This document shows, piece after piece, positions 43,162 to 52,325 of a stretch of 64,000 nt of DNA. This DNA is from Microbulbifer sp. MI-G (GTDB lineage: Bacteria; Pseudomonadota; Gammaproteobacteria; Pseudomonadales; Cellvibrionaceae), in the NCBI RefSeq assembly GCF_030440425.1, contig NZ_CP098023.1:3284501-3348500 (forward strand), written 5' to 3'. Both the position numbers and the translations under genes were made by a program. Numbering within the stretch: position 1 is the stretch's first letter; each line of letters starts with the position of its first letter. A model generated the notes under the pieces. That model did no database searches. It had not been told where the DNA came from and worked only from the letters and a program-made list of their open reading frames with translations.

Positions 43162-44178
43162 TCATAGGTTCTTCTTTATTTCTTTTTTAGCAGCCTCCGA
43201 AAGCTCCCTAATCAGAAGTGAACCCTCATTTTCATCAAATTGTATTTTTTCTCGATGAAGAAGCTCACTATCAAAAGTTAACCTCATCCCATCACCAATA
43301 ATTGAAACTCGTCTGAGTCGAATCAGAGAAGGGGCATCAAGATTTAACTCATTGCTAAGCTGGTATTCCTCTTTTTTCGTTATTGCTAAGAATCTTTGAG
43401 GGTTCTCTCCATCAAGATATGCAGAAAACTGATCAATCCAAAGAGGTTTTCCTTCATCTAGCTGACGAGAGCAATAGTTAAGCGCTCTCTGCTTTGTGGC
43501 TTCGATTTCTGATGCACTCATATTCACTTCTTGACAATACTCATGAATTGCTTGAATCAATGCTCTTGTGTCTTTACGTGCATGAGTGTATGCAGCACAT
43601 CCAATAAAATTTGTGAAGTATTCAGTCAAGTCCTTTGCAGATCCACTTTTCTTAAAAGAAATATATTTTTCACTTTTCTTGTCAATCCAATCAGTCAAAT
43701 TTATTTGAGCAGCCATGTGGAGCTTATCCAAATCAAGTCTTTCAATCTGACTAAGGGAAAGCGATGCATCCAAAGTTATACCAGCAGTTTTCCTTAGCAT
43801 TATCACGCTTAAATATGCCTTTCCTGCCAATCTATAATGATAGAAAAGTAAATACCCGCCTTTAGATCCAACAGCATTCTCCAACTCATCAGCTAGGTAG
43901 TAAGCTGAATTCCGCGTAAAATCAATAAAATTTGAAAATTGACCATTTTGAAAATTGGCTTGAAGCGCCTCAACAAACCGAGGCATCGGAGCACCCTCCT
44001 CTACTTCCTCAAAACCACCGTTCATAAGGCCAGTCTTATTGAAAAGAGTTTCCAGGGAAGAGGACAGCTCCTTAGTGAGCTCATTAACAGGGTTTTCTTT
44101 TTTGCGCGGATTGACTACCGATAATTCATCAGTGGCTTCCTTGCGAACTTCATGCACAATAATGTTGACAATTTCCAT
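43162..44178 (-). CDS. NdpA/YejK-like nucleoid-associated protein
   Basis: 338 residues from ATG 44178 (AAGG upstream; the frame is open to 44202). The course MEIVNIIVHEVRKE, LSSSLETLFNKTG, RNSAYYLADELENAVGSKGGYLLFYHYRL, YLSVIMLRKTAGI, ERLDLDKLHMAAQINL matches the 37-kDa nucleoid-associated family (YejK is 335 aa) in length and order. The E. coli protein binds chromosomal DNA. An extra copy inside an island, paired with a membrane protein, is atypical and suggests a specialised role. Confidence 0.8.
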   Translation of the reverse strand: MEIVNIIVHEVRKEATDELSVVNPRKKENPVNELTKELSSSLETLFNKTGLMNGGFEEVEEGAPMPRFVEALQANFQNGQFSNFIDFTRNSAYYLADELENAVGSKGGYLLFYHYRLAGKAYLSVIMLRKTAGITLDASLSLSQIERLDLDKLHMAAQINLTDWIDKKSEKYISFKKSGSAKDLTEYFTNFIGCAAYTHARKDTRALIQAIHEYCQEVNMSASEIEATKQRALNYCSRQLDEGKPLWIDQFSAYLDGENPQRFLAITKKEEYQLSNELNLDAPSLIRLRRVSIIGDGMRLTFDSELLHREKIQFDENEGSLLIRELSEAAKKEIKKNL

Positions 44179-44390
44179 ATCTTGCCTTCCCTTTCCAATC
44201 AATAACCGTCGTTTATTTTGTTAGTAATTTATCGCTTGCGCAACGATAAGCATCAAATGATAACCGCTTTCTCATAAGACGACAGCTAAAATAGCTCAAC
44301 AAGACTGGCCGACTAGGAACTACATTCCAGGGTCAGCCTTTTAGAAGCTCTGGAGTATGATTAAGGGGTAAGGGGTAGGATGCTGAAAGG

Positions 44391-44417
44391 AAAAAAGGCC
44401 CCTCAGAGCCTTTTTTT
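44391..44417. terminator. Bidirectional intrinsic terminator
   Basis: AAAAAAGGC and GCCTTTTTTT arms around CCCTCAGA. Confidence 0.8.
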
Positions 44418-44428
44418 CAACCTGTGAG

Positions 44429-44463
44429 TTTTTGTGCAGGTTTTTGTGCAGTTTTTGTGCACC
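44429..44463. repeat. Three direct repeats TTTTTGTGCAG beside the att site
   Basis: Copies at 44429, 44441 and 44452 (last with A in place of AG end), nearly back to back. A related TTTTTCTGCGC is kept at the decayed att site near 18950. They could be integrase or excisionase arm sites. Confidence 0.6.
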
Positions 44464-44516
44464 TTGCAGAAGTCAATCGCTCTTCCTCTGCAACCTCTTG
44501 ATATACAGAGGATATT

Positions 44517-44592
44517 TGGTGGAGCTAAGCGGGATCGAACCGCTGACCTCAACACTGCCAGTGTTGCGCTCTCCCAGCTGAGCTATAGCCCC
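44517..44592 (-). tRNA. tRNA-Ala (anticodon GGC)
   Basis: 76 nt on the minus strand including an encoded CCA end. Acceptor GGGGCTA pairs with TAGCTCC; the D-arm AGCTCAGCTGGGAGAGC, the anticodon stem CAACA/TGTTG with loop CTGGCAG, and the T-arm with TTCGATC are standard. Its 3' end faces the island, and a decayed copy of this end is at about 19.02-19.06 kb. Confidence 0.97.
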
Positions 44593-44726
44593 AAATGTTC
44601 TGCATTTTCTCCGAAAACGGGGCGCATTCTAACAAGGTTTGGACACCTGTCAACAGGAAAAAGCACTTTTAATCAGAGAGTTAGCAACCAACCCCCTGCG
44701 CTGAAGCCAGGAGTCCGCACATGGAC

Positions 44727-46202
44727 TCATGCCAGTACGGCGTACTCTTTCTCCCAGCGTTTTAGCACTTTTTTCCCCGCCCCGCCCAGGGTGCCAATTG
44801 CCTGGCGCAACCGGGCGCGGCTGAGCTCTGGGCCCAGCAGTACCATCGCATCCATCACAGAAAAAGAGGTAGTGGTACCACTGATTGCCACAAACAGGGG
44901 GGCATTGAAGTCTTTGAGCTTGATACCCATGGATGCAGCCAGCCCTTTTACTGCCTGAAAAATGCTGTCGCGGTCCCATGCGCGCAACGCTTCCAGACGC
45001 CATAAGGCAAATTGCAGTAGCCGCTTTTGCTCATCCAGCGCCAGCCTGTTGCCGGTGAAACTTTCCTCTGTCAGATCGAGCTTTCCCGAGGCAAGAAAGC
45101 TGACTAGTGGTGCAAAGTCGCCAAAAGTCTCCATGCGCTCCCTGGCAAAAGGCAGGACCTTGAGCAGGTTTTCCCGATTGAACAGCCAGTCAGTCAAGCG
45201 ATCTGCGAGCAATTCGTCCCCCAGTTCACGGATCCACAAGCCATTTAACCAGGACAGCTTCTCTACATCGAAAACCGGGCCACCAAGGGAAACCCTCTGA
45301 ATGTCGAAGTGCTCAAGCATATCCTCAAGGGCGAACTTTTCCCGCTCATCCGGCATGGACCAGCCCATACGGGCAAGATAGTTCAACAGAGCCTCTGGCA
45401 TAAAGCCGGCGCGCTGGTAATAGAGGATAGAGGTTGGGTTCTTGCGCTTCGAGAGCTTGGTTTTGTCCGGGTTTCGCAATAGTGGCAGATGGCAGAGTAC
45501 CGGCATCTCCCAGCCCAGATATTCATATAGCAGTTTGTGCTTGGGTGCAGAACTGATCCACTCCTCACCTCGCAGCACATGCGTAATCTCCATCAGGTGA
45601 TCATCCACCACATTGGCCAGGTGGTAAGTGGGCATACCATCGGATTTGAGCAAAATTTGTGCATCAACCTGGGCCCAGTCTATCTCTATGGGCCCCCGCA
45701 ACAGATCCTCTATCACACAGGTACCACTCTCCGGCACCTGTAAACGCACCACAAAAGGCATTCCGCCGGCACGGCGCTTTTCCACTTCTTCCAGCGGCAG
45801 TGCCAAATCACCGGGCTTGAGTGCTATGCGCCCGGATTCCCGCAGTGCTTCGCGGAGCTGTTCCAGTTCCTGTGCAGTTCGGTAACAGTGGAACGCATGA
45901 CCTCTTTCCACCAGTTCATCGCAATAGGCCCTGTAGATATCACCGCGTTCACTCTGGCGATAGGGGCCATGGGGGCCGCCCACATCTGGCCCTTCCTGCC
46001 AGTCCAGCCCCAACCAGCGCAGACTATCGAGAATCACTTTTTCTGACTCCGGGGTACTGCGTTGCCGATCGGTATCTTCTATACGCAAAATAAACTGGCC
46101 GCCCTGTGCCTGGGCAAAACACTGGTTGAACAAGGCGATATAGGCTGTACCAACATGGGGATCGCCTGTGGGGGAGGGTGCTATTCGGGTTCTTACACTC
46201 AT
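44727..46202 (-). CDS. gltX: Glutamyl-tRNA synthetase
   Basis: 491 residues, normal for the bacterial enzyme. The class I signature appears as [13 protein letters not shown] (residues 9-21, HIGH-type), and KLSKRK (about residues 252-257) as the KMSKS loop. IEDTDRQRS and the [13 protein letters not shown] segment are conserved glutamate-site regions; the C-terminal third is the anticodon-binding helical domain. It charges tRNA-Glu in the cytoplasm. It lies next to tRNA-Ala and marks the start of core DNA. Confidence 0.98.
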   Translation of the reverse strand: MSVRTRIAPSPTGDPHVGTAYIALFNQCFAQAQGGQFILRIEDTDRQRSTPESEKVILDSLRWLGLDWQEGPDVGGPHGPYRQSERGDIYRAYCDELVERGHAFHCYRTAQELEQLREALRESGRIALKPGDLALPLEEVEKRRAGGMPFVVRLQVPESGTCVIEDLLRGPIEIDWAQVDAQILLKSDGMPTYHLANVVDDHLMEITHVLRGEEWISSAPKHKLLYEYLGWEMPVLCHLPLLRNPDKTKLSKRKNPTSILYYQRAGFMPEALLNYLARMGWSMPDEREKFALEDMLEHFDIQRVSLGGPVFDVEKLSWLNGLWIRELGDELLADRLTDWLFNRENLLKVLPFARERMETFGDFAPLVSFLASGKLDLTEESFTGNRLALDEQKRLLQFALWRLEALRAWDRDSIFQAVKGLAASMGIKLKDFNAPLFVAISGTTTSFSVMDAMVLLGPELSRARLRQAIGTLGGAGKKVLKRWEKEYAVLA

Positions 46203-46719
46203 GGAAAACCTGATTCAAGCTAAAATTAGAGACTGTTAAAAATGCGCGATTATAGCGCTGGCCAGCCTTGGGGCACAGGCAGGGGAAGTAAAAAGTCCTT
46301 CACGCCACAGGGCAATGAGGGCATTAGAACTCGGCAATTCGTGTTACCGATAAACGTATCTTCACCGTGGCACAGAGGATGTAGCCCGTTGAGCCTAAGA
46401 ATCCAAGTTTCGCAAAAATTACTTTGACCAGCATCTATCCATACATTGGGCCAACTACCTGACAAGCCAAACCCTGTGAAAACATGTCGTTTATTCACTG
46501 AATGCTTCCTTGTCAGCATTTCGGCAGCCCACGTCTCTCTCAAGGGTTATAGGACTGGTTGATGCCATCCTTTCCAGCCCGTTTGCAACAAGGTCCACAG
46601 CGTCTACTTTTCCTGTAAGGCTCGACTGTAGACCGGGGCCAAATCGCCTGTGTAGTGCTGAATAACGACGTGCCCCAGCTCTGCCAGTATATAGTATCTG
46701 CGTCCTGGAGCTGATTTAC
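46203..46719. other. Intergenic stretch without a supported gene
   Basis: Open frames on both strands are antisense to each other and lack start signals. The promoters of gltX (minus) and of the 46720 gene (plus) should lie here. Confidence 0.6.
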
Positions 46720-47313
46720 ATGCCAATTACCGATCAGGACAACAACCTCTTTCCATTGGATAAAGTCACCTCCGTCCTTGAGGCAGCTCAGTACCAGGGG
46801 GCCTATGCCGTTCGGCACAATATCTGCTTCAGCCGCAGTGATACCCACCGGTATTACCGCAACGAACAGCCGTGCGACAGGCATTCGCGCTTTTCCTTCA
46901 AGCTGAAGGGCTCCCAGCCCCCAGTGCTGTTGCTGGATAGTTTTCATCTTATCGGCTTCGCTTCCAACGCAGCTGAGGTGAAACTACAGGACTGGAAGTG
47001 CAGTCGCCACATGCCCAATGTCCCGGCTAGCCAGAACTTTTACAGCTTACCCACCGCCCTGTCTATGGGGTGGTACAGGATGGTATTGCAGGTTACCAGC
47101 CTATCCCGCCGCCTGTCGGTGGATATTGAGACACTCGCCCAAGAGCACCTCCTGGCCCGGCACTGCTATATCAGGCACAAGAAATCACCACCAGAACCAT
47201 TGCAACGGGTCTTCTTCCGGATCACAGCTGAGCCCCGGCAGACACAAAAGGGCATGCCATTCCCTGTCTTCAGGGAGCCTGCTGCAATTTATGTGCTTGC
47301 GGGAAATAGCTAA
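46720..47313 (+). CDS. Hypothetical protein, 197 aa, coupled to the GlpD-like gene
   Basis: Polar, strand-rich protein without signal or membrane segment; Tyr/His-rich stretches (YAVRHNICFSRSDTHRYYRN; ARHCYIRHKK). The stop overlaps the start of the next gene (TAATG). No family recognised. No strong ribosome binding site before the ATG (GGAG is 30 bp upstream), so a different start is possible. Confidence 0.55.
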   Translation: MPITDQDNNLFPLDKVTSVLEAAQYQGAYAVRHNICFSRSDTHRYYRNEQPCDRHSRFSFKLKGSQPPVLLLDSFHLIGFASNAAEVKLQDWKCSRHMPNVPASQNFYSLPTALSMGWYRMVLQVTSLSRRLSVDIETLAQEHLLARHCYIRHKKSPPEPLQRVFFRITAEPRQTQKGMPFPVFREPAAIYVLAGNS

Positions 47314-48512
47314 TGTCTACGGATTTTGACGTTCTGGTGGTTGGCGCAGGTATCCTAGGTGCAGGTACAGCCGAAGCATTGTCCCAGGCCCATTACTCTG
47401 TCGTTATACTGGAACAACTCGGCATTGCTGCGGCCACATCCTCACGCTCATCCAAACTGATCCACGGCGGATTGCGATACCTGGAGACCGGCCAATTCCG
47501 CCTGGTATACGAGTGTTTACGTGAGAGGAGTTGGCTATTACAAAATAAACCCCAGTTGGTGCGTATGGTGCCCTTTTATATACCTGTCTACCGACATAGT
47601 AAAAGGCCGCCTTGGATGGTCAGATTGGGACTCAGTCTCTATGCCCTGCTCTCCGGCGTGAATAGTGGCATTTCATTTTTCCGATCATTGCCAAAATCTG
47701 ATTGGGACAGCCTGCCGGGACTTAAGCGGGAGGGGCTTCTCGCAGTATTTCGCTATTACGATGCTCAAACCGACGACGCCGCCCTGACTCGCGACGTGGT
47801 CGCATCAGCGGTCGCCAACGGCGCACAAATTATTTGTCCGGGCAGCTTGGTAGGCGCCGAAATCACCGAGGATGGTGTCCGCGTGGACTATGTGGCTGGC
47901 GGAAAACTCAATACACTGCGCGCCCGCGCCCTGGTCAATTGCAGTGGTCCCTGGGTGACCACCACCAACGCACGCTGCATCCCTTCACTGCCGCTGCCAC
48001 CGATCGATTTGGTTGCCGGTACACACATTTTGTTGCCGTTATCCCTAGGGAACAAAATCTTTTATATAGAAGCGAGGGATGGGCGCGCGGTATTTGTTAT
48101 GCCCTGGCAGGACAAAACGTTGGTGGGCACCACTGAGCGCCATTACCATGGCGACCCACGCGATGTAGCCCCCACTGCGGAAGAGGAGTCCTACCTGCTG
48201 CGCACGGTACAAAAGTACTTCAGTCAAACCCGCAGTTTGCAAGAAAAAGACATCTATGAGAGTTTTGCCGGTCTTCGAGTACTGCCGAGGGTTGCGAGAA
48301 GTCCCTTTTCCCGCTCACGGGAATCCATGATTTGTTGTGACAACAGCAGAAATCCACGCATCCTCGCAGTAGCAGGTGGCAAACTCACCAGCTATCGCGC
48401 CACCGCGCACAAACTGATCAAGAAACTTCAGCCCACCCTGCAGGATAGACACCATACACTTCGGGACCCTGCGCGCGCCATCAACCCTTCGGAGCGGGAA
48501 CGCAGCCCCTAG
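47313..48512 (+). CDS. GlpD-like FAD-dependent oxidoreductase
   Basis: 399 residues, shorter than GlpD (about 500). The FAD-binding GAGILGAGTAEALSQ (residues 11-25), SSKLIHGGLRYLETGQF, the CSGPWVT segment and the C-terminal FAGLRVLPR and AVAGGKLTSYRATAHKLI define the glycerol-3-phosphate dehydrogenase family, respiratory and membrane-associated. The C-terminal cap domain seen in E. coli GlpD is missing. Substrate probably glycerol-3-phosphate or a similar alpha-hydroxy phosphate. Confidence 0.85.
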   Translation: MSTDFDVLVVGAGILGAGTAEALSQAHYSVVILEQLGIAAATSSRSSKLIHGGLRYLETGQFRLVYECLRERSWLLQNKPQLVRMVPFYIPVYRHSKRPPWMVRLGLSLYALLSGVNSGISFFRSLPKSDWDSLPGLKREGLLAVFRYYDAQTDDAALTRDVVASAVANGAQIICPGSLVGAEITEDGVRVDYVAGGKLNTLRARALVNCSGPWVTTTNARCIPSLPLPPIDLVAGTHILLPLSLGNKIFYIEARDGRAVFVMPWQDKTLVGTTERHYHGDPRDVAPTAEEESYLLRTVQKYFSQTRSLQEKDIYESFAGLRVLPRVARSPFSRSRESMICCDNSRNPRILAVAGGKLTSYRATAHKLIKKLQPTLQDRHHTLRDPARAINPSERERSP

Positions 48513-48634
48513 AGGTTTCAGTATTGATCAAAATCCTGCCCTAAATATCACTCGCACTACAAAGCCGACACTTCAGTTTTCATCAACTTTGGCCATGTCA
48601 TCCCTTGTCGCACCATCTCCTTAAGGGAGATAAA

Positions 48635-49009
48635 TTAAAAGGCTCTGGCGGCCCGGCATGAAACCTGCAACTCCCGCAGTGCTCCGTTGGGTAAACGCTC
48701 AAGCCAACACTTTTTCCCATCAGTTAGGAGTTGGAATTTCACCGGCCTCTGCATTTCCCGGCCAGTGATCCGCATTTGACGGGAACTGCGCTCTATGAGT
48801 AAAAGACTGTCTTTGGTCAGTACATCTGGCCCAAGGGTAACCGATATACCACCTATCGCCGCAGAAACCAGTTCTTGCAGTTCTGCACGAATTTGTGGGT
48901 TAACTTCAATGAGTAAGGCAGGCTGAAGTACCAAAGCAGCTGGCTGAGATTCGCAACCGAAAGTTATAGTAGTGACAAGACATACCAGCAGCAACACAGA
49001 TGCTTTCAC
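48635..49009 (-). CDS. Lipoprotein, 124 aa
   Basis: Signal peptide with the lipobox TFGC (residues 16-19). The mature domain is strand-rich with a Cys pair (KKCWLE, VSCRA) and alternating hydrophobic residues. It begins 2 bp after the S41 protease stop, so it is coexpressed and perhaps functions with it. Unknown family. Confidence 0.7.
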   Translation of the reverse strand: MKASVLLLVCLVTTITFGCESQPAALVLQPALLIEVNPQIRAELQELVSAAIGGISVTLGPDVLTKDSLLLIERSSRQMRITGREMQRPVKFQLLTDGKKCWLERLPNGALRELQVSCRAARAF

Positions 49010-49011
49010 CT

Positions 49012-50622
49012 TTACCGCACCATAATACGATTGCTGCGGGCAATATCTTTGGGCACACGAGCATACACCCCCGATAACCGTTCCCTGGCCGGAGAAGGTG
49101 AGAATGCATTTACAGGGATATCTCCACAGCTGCCTGTATCAATATAGTTTAGTGCCGCGGCAAAGCGGGCTTCATTTGTATCCCCGAGAAAATGTGTAAA
49201 ATCATCGCCGAGTTGGCACCCAGGCAGATGTGCCTCGGTCTGGTGAGAACCACCTGGTACAAAGCCATCCGAATAATCACCAAATCCTTTGGCATTCACA
49301 CCGGAAAACTGGATCGTGAAATAGGTGGTGCCACAGTTGTCCAACGGGTAAAATCCATACGGCTTTCCACAGGTAGTGTCACCAATTTGGACTACTTCGA
49401 CATCAATTCCACGCAAGCCGTTAATGATTGCTTCACTGGCAGAACAGGTGCCCTCACCGGTAAGTACAAAAAGCCTCTGCAGGTTTAGGGATGGGAGTGT
49501 CATGCCGGACTGTACCGCACCAAATCCCCGGCTGGTATTATGGAAAGGCGTTGGCAGTAATTGCCGATTTGTAACTGGGTTGATATTGGGATGCTGGTCA
49601 TTGAATCTGGACAACTCAAAAGTCCTGCCCGAAGTAGAATCACCGGCAACCATATAAGCCAGTTCACTGGCAATATCCAGATAGCCACCACCATTGTAGC
49701 GAAGATCCAGTACCAGATCTTCGACGCCTTCTCCCCTCAGATCGGACACTGCCCTGATTAACTCCCCTTCAGCAGTGGCAATATGATCATTAAAGAGCAT
49801 ATAACCCACTTTCCGTCCTGAATCTGTCTGTATAGACTTTACAGATTGTACAGGATCAGAAGTTACCACTTTCGCTGTGAGTGTCACGGTAACAGGATCG
49901 GTTGCACCAGGCGGCAGGAGTCTGAAGACATGCTGTTCTCCCGCCGAAGCAGGCCACATGCCTCTGTTTAGCGTATCAATATCGTCGCTATTGACCACAT
50001 TGACACCATCCACACTCAGCAATTCTGTACCACGCATTATATAGTCGGGCAAGCCTTCGGCGCTTTCGGTATCCAGATAGGCAATCACTGCCCTACGGGG
50101 CGGCACAGCAGACAACAGCGCCCATTGGAAACCGTAACCAACAGAGATACCGGACTCTGTCAGGTCCAACCATTCCTCGGTGGGTAAGGTAAAGTGAAAT
50201 CTGTCTTTCTCCTGACCGGAGGCCGTCAGTGCAAAAGTTTTAAGCTCAGCAAAATATTCCAGAGAATCATCAAACCCAGCAGGGTCTTGATCAGCAATTT
50301 CGTTATACCACAAGTAAAGTTCATTACTCATGGAGCGCAGCCAGTTGTTCTCATCCAGGCGGGTGCCCTGCACCTCCGTATAGCTCCCACCAGTGGTGGG
50401 GTCAATACCGCTGCGTGGAGAAACACACTTCCCCTTAAAGTCGGAAGCAGGCAGGAACTGCCCCTTTACCCAGTTGGAACTGCCCGGTACACCTCCTATG
50501 GGAATATCTAAACCACCAGCACTGTCTCCACCGCCGCTGCCACCACCACAACCGACAACACAAATAGCACAGAAAATAACCAGACATCGCAGGGCCAAAC
50601 TATGCACAATGGTACTCATCAT
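49012..50622 (-). CDS. S41-family peptidase lipoprotein
   Basis: 536 residues. Lipobox VVGC near residue 25 followed by a Gly-rich linker. A PDZ-like segment (about residues 165-260, DYIMRGTELLSVDGVNV) precedes the tail-specific protease domain: GYMLFNDHI, DLVLDLRYNGGGYL, and the catalytic Ser in GTCSASEAIINGL with the Lys-type segment TTCGKPYG. Predicted periplasmic, membrane-anchored processing protease. Secreted S41 lipoproteins of this build are frequent in marine gammaproteobacteria. Operon with the 124-aa lipoprotein. Confidence 0.9.
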   Translation of the reverse strand: MMSTIVHSLALRCLVIFCAICVVGCGGGSGGGDSAGGLDIPIGGVPGSSNWVKGQFLPASDFKGKCVSPRSGIDPTTGGSYTEVQGTRLDENNWLRSMSNELYLWYNEIADQDPAGFDDSLEYFAELKTFALTASGQEKDRFHFTLPTEEWLDLTESGISVGYGFQWALLSAVPPRRAVIAYLDTESAEGLPDYIMRGTELLSVDGVNVVNSDDIDTLNRGMWPASAGEQHVFRLLPPGATDPVTVTLTAKVVTSDPVQSVKSIQTDSGRKVGYMLFNDHIATAEGELIRAVSDLRGEGVEDLVLDLRYNGGGYLDIASELAYMVAGDSTSGRTFELSRFNDQHPNINPVTNRQLLPTPFHNTSRGFGAVQSGMTLPSLNLQRLFVLTGEGTCSASEAIINGLRGIDVEVVQIGDTTCGKPYGFYPLDNCGTTYFTIQFSGVNAKGFGDYSDGFVPGGSHQTEAHLPGCQLGDDFTHFLGDTNEARFAAALNYIDTGSCGDIPVNAFSPSPARERLSGVYARVPKDIARSNRIMVR

Positions 50623-50921
50623 TCATCTCATTATTCTTTTTATTATATTCAACCCTAGGAAAACGGCCTCCCATTGAAAGAGAGTACCATAGCCAATTAT
50701 TTTTTAAAAATTAAAACCTATTGATGTTACACACCTCCAAAGTTTCGTCATTGGCAGCACAAAACAAAGCACATAAAGTACAAAGCCAATAAAACAGGCA
50801 AGGATATTATAAAGCCCGATTCATAGTTCATTGACTTGCCTGGTCAAAAAACCCAAAAGGTGAAAACCCAGCTTTACTCCGGCTGGGATGGATATTTAAT
50901 AACCAGAGCTATTTCCTACAA
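50623..50921. other. Intergenic region between S41 gene and pntB
   Basis: Downstream of pntB a hairpin (CAGCTTTACTCCGGCTGGG region near 50870) may end the pnt transcript; otherwise nothing is seen. Confidence 0.45.
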
Positions 50922-52316
50922 TTACTCATTCATCTTCCCCAGCACTCCCTGCAGGCTGTCTTTTGCATCCCCAAACAGCATCCGGGTGTTTTCCTTGTAG
51001 AAGAGCGGGTTGGCTACGCCAGCATAACCGGAAGCCATAGAGCGCTTGAGCACCACCACCTTGTGCGCTTTCCACACCTCCAGCACTGGCATCCCAGCAA
51101 TGGGAGAACCCGGTTTTTCGACCGCATCCGGGTTCACTGTATCATTAGCGCCAATGACCAGCACCAGATCCGTACTGGGAAAATCCGGGTTAATTTCATC
51201 CATTTCCAGCACGATGTCGTAGGGCACGTTGGCCTCTGCCAGGAGCACGTTCATATGACCGGGCAGACGGCCCGCTACGGGGTGGATACCAAAGCGCACT
51301 GTCTTTCCCATTTTACGCAGCCGATCAGTCAGGTCGCTGACAGCCTGTTGTGCGTGAGCAACGGCCATACCAAAACCGGGGACAATAATAATATTTTCAG
51401 CGGCCTTCAGATCGTCGGCCAGATCTTGTTGACTGGTCGCCACAACCTCGCCATCAACCTCATCATCGGCAACCACTCCGCCTTCTGAGCCGAAGCCTCC
51501 CAAAATGACGCTGATAAACGAGCGGTTCATGCCGCGACACATAATGTAACTGAGAATCGCACCGGATGAGCCGACCAGGGCACCTACAACAATCAGCAAG
51601 TCATTGCCCAGCATAAATCCAGTAGCTGCCGCTGCCCAGCCTGAGTAGCTGTTCAGCATGGAAATCACCACCGGCATATCGGCACCGCCAATCGCCGCCA
51701 CCAGGTGAATGCCAAGCAGCAGTGCAATTGCAGTCATCAAAAGCAAATTGATCAGCGTGCCGGTGTTTACCTCCGCCGGTACAAACCCAACACCCAGCAC
51801 TATACAGGCCAGAATCGCAGCCAGATTCAGCCAGTGCCGGGCCGGTAGTGTCAGTGGTTTGCCAGACACCAGCCCCTGCAGCTTGCAGAAGGCGACAAGG
51901 GAACCTGTGAGGGTAATTGCACCAATAAACACACCGAGATAGATCTCTGTGCTGTGTACCACATGGGCGGCTCCATGCAAAATCACTTGCGGATCGAGAA
52001 AACCACCCCAACCAATCAATACCGCGGCAAGGCCAACAAAACTGTGCAGCAAGGCCACCATCTGAGGCATCTGGGTCATGGCGACACGCCTTGCCAGGGA
52101 AAGCCCGATAGCCGCTCCCACCACCATCGCGACGGCCACCATCCACAGAGCCCCTGTGGCGATGCCGGCTATGGTAGCAATAATGGCAACAGCCATACCA
52201 ACCATACCGTAGAGATTTCCCCTGCGTGCCGTTTCATGGCTGGACAAACCACCCAAGCTTAAAATGAACATCACCGCTGAAAAGAGGTAAGCCATTGCAA
52301 TCATTCCGTTCATCAC
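50922..52316 (-). CDS. pntB: NAD(P) transhydrogenase subunit beta
   Basis: 464 residues (E. coli 462). Eight or nine membrane helices in the first 270 residues form half of the proton channel; the C-terminal domain III binds NADP(H) with [15 protein letters not shown] (about 306-320), [19 protein letters not shown] and [10 protein letters not shown]. It starts 10 bp after pntA. The enzyme couples hydride transfer between NADH and NADP+ to proton entry and supplies NADPH. Confidence 0.97.
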   Translation of the reverse strand: MMNGMIAMAYLFSAVMFILSLGGLSSHETARRGNLYGMVGMAVAIIATIAGIATGALWMVAVAMVVGAAIGLSLARRVAMTQMPQMVALLHSFVGLAAVLIGWGGFLDPQVILHGAAHVVHSTEIYLGVFIGAITLTGSLVAFCKLQGLVSGKPLTLPARHWLNLAAILACIVLGVGFVPAEVNTGTLINLLLMTAIALLLGIHLVAAIGGADMPVVISMLNSYSGWAAAATGFMLGNDLLIVVGALVGSSGAILSYIMCRGMNRSFISVILGGFGSEGGVVADDEVDGEVVATSQQDLADDLKAAENIIIVPGFGMAVAHAQQAVSDLTDRLRKMGKTVRFGIHPVAGRLPGHMNVLLAEANVPYDIVLEMDEINPDFPSTDLVLVIGANDTVNPDAVEKPGSPIAGMPVLEVWKAHKVVVLKRSMASGYAGVANPLFYKENTRMLFGDAKDSLQGVLGKMNE

Positions 52317-52325
52317 TCACGCCCC

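Noticed and set aside
46250..46543. 97-aa minus-strand open frame upstream of gltX
   Set aside because: No start signal; sequence composition looks non-coding.
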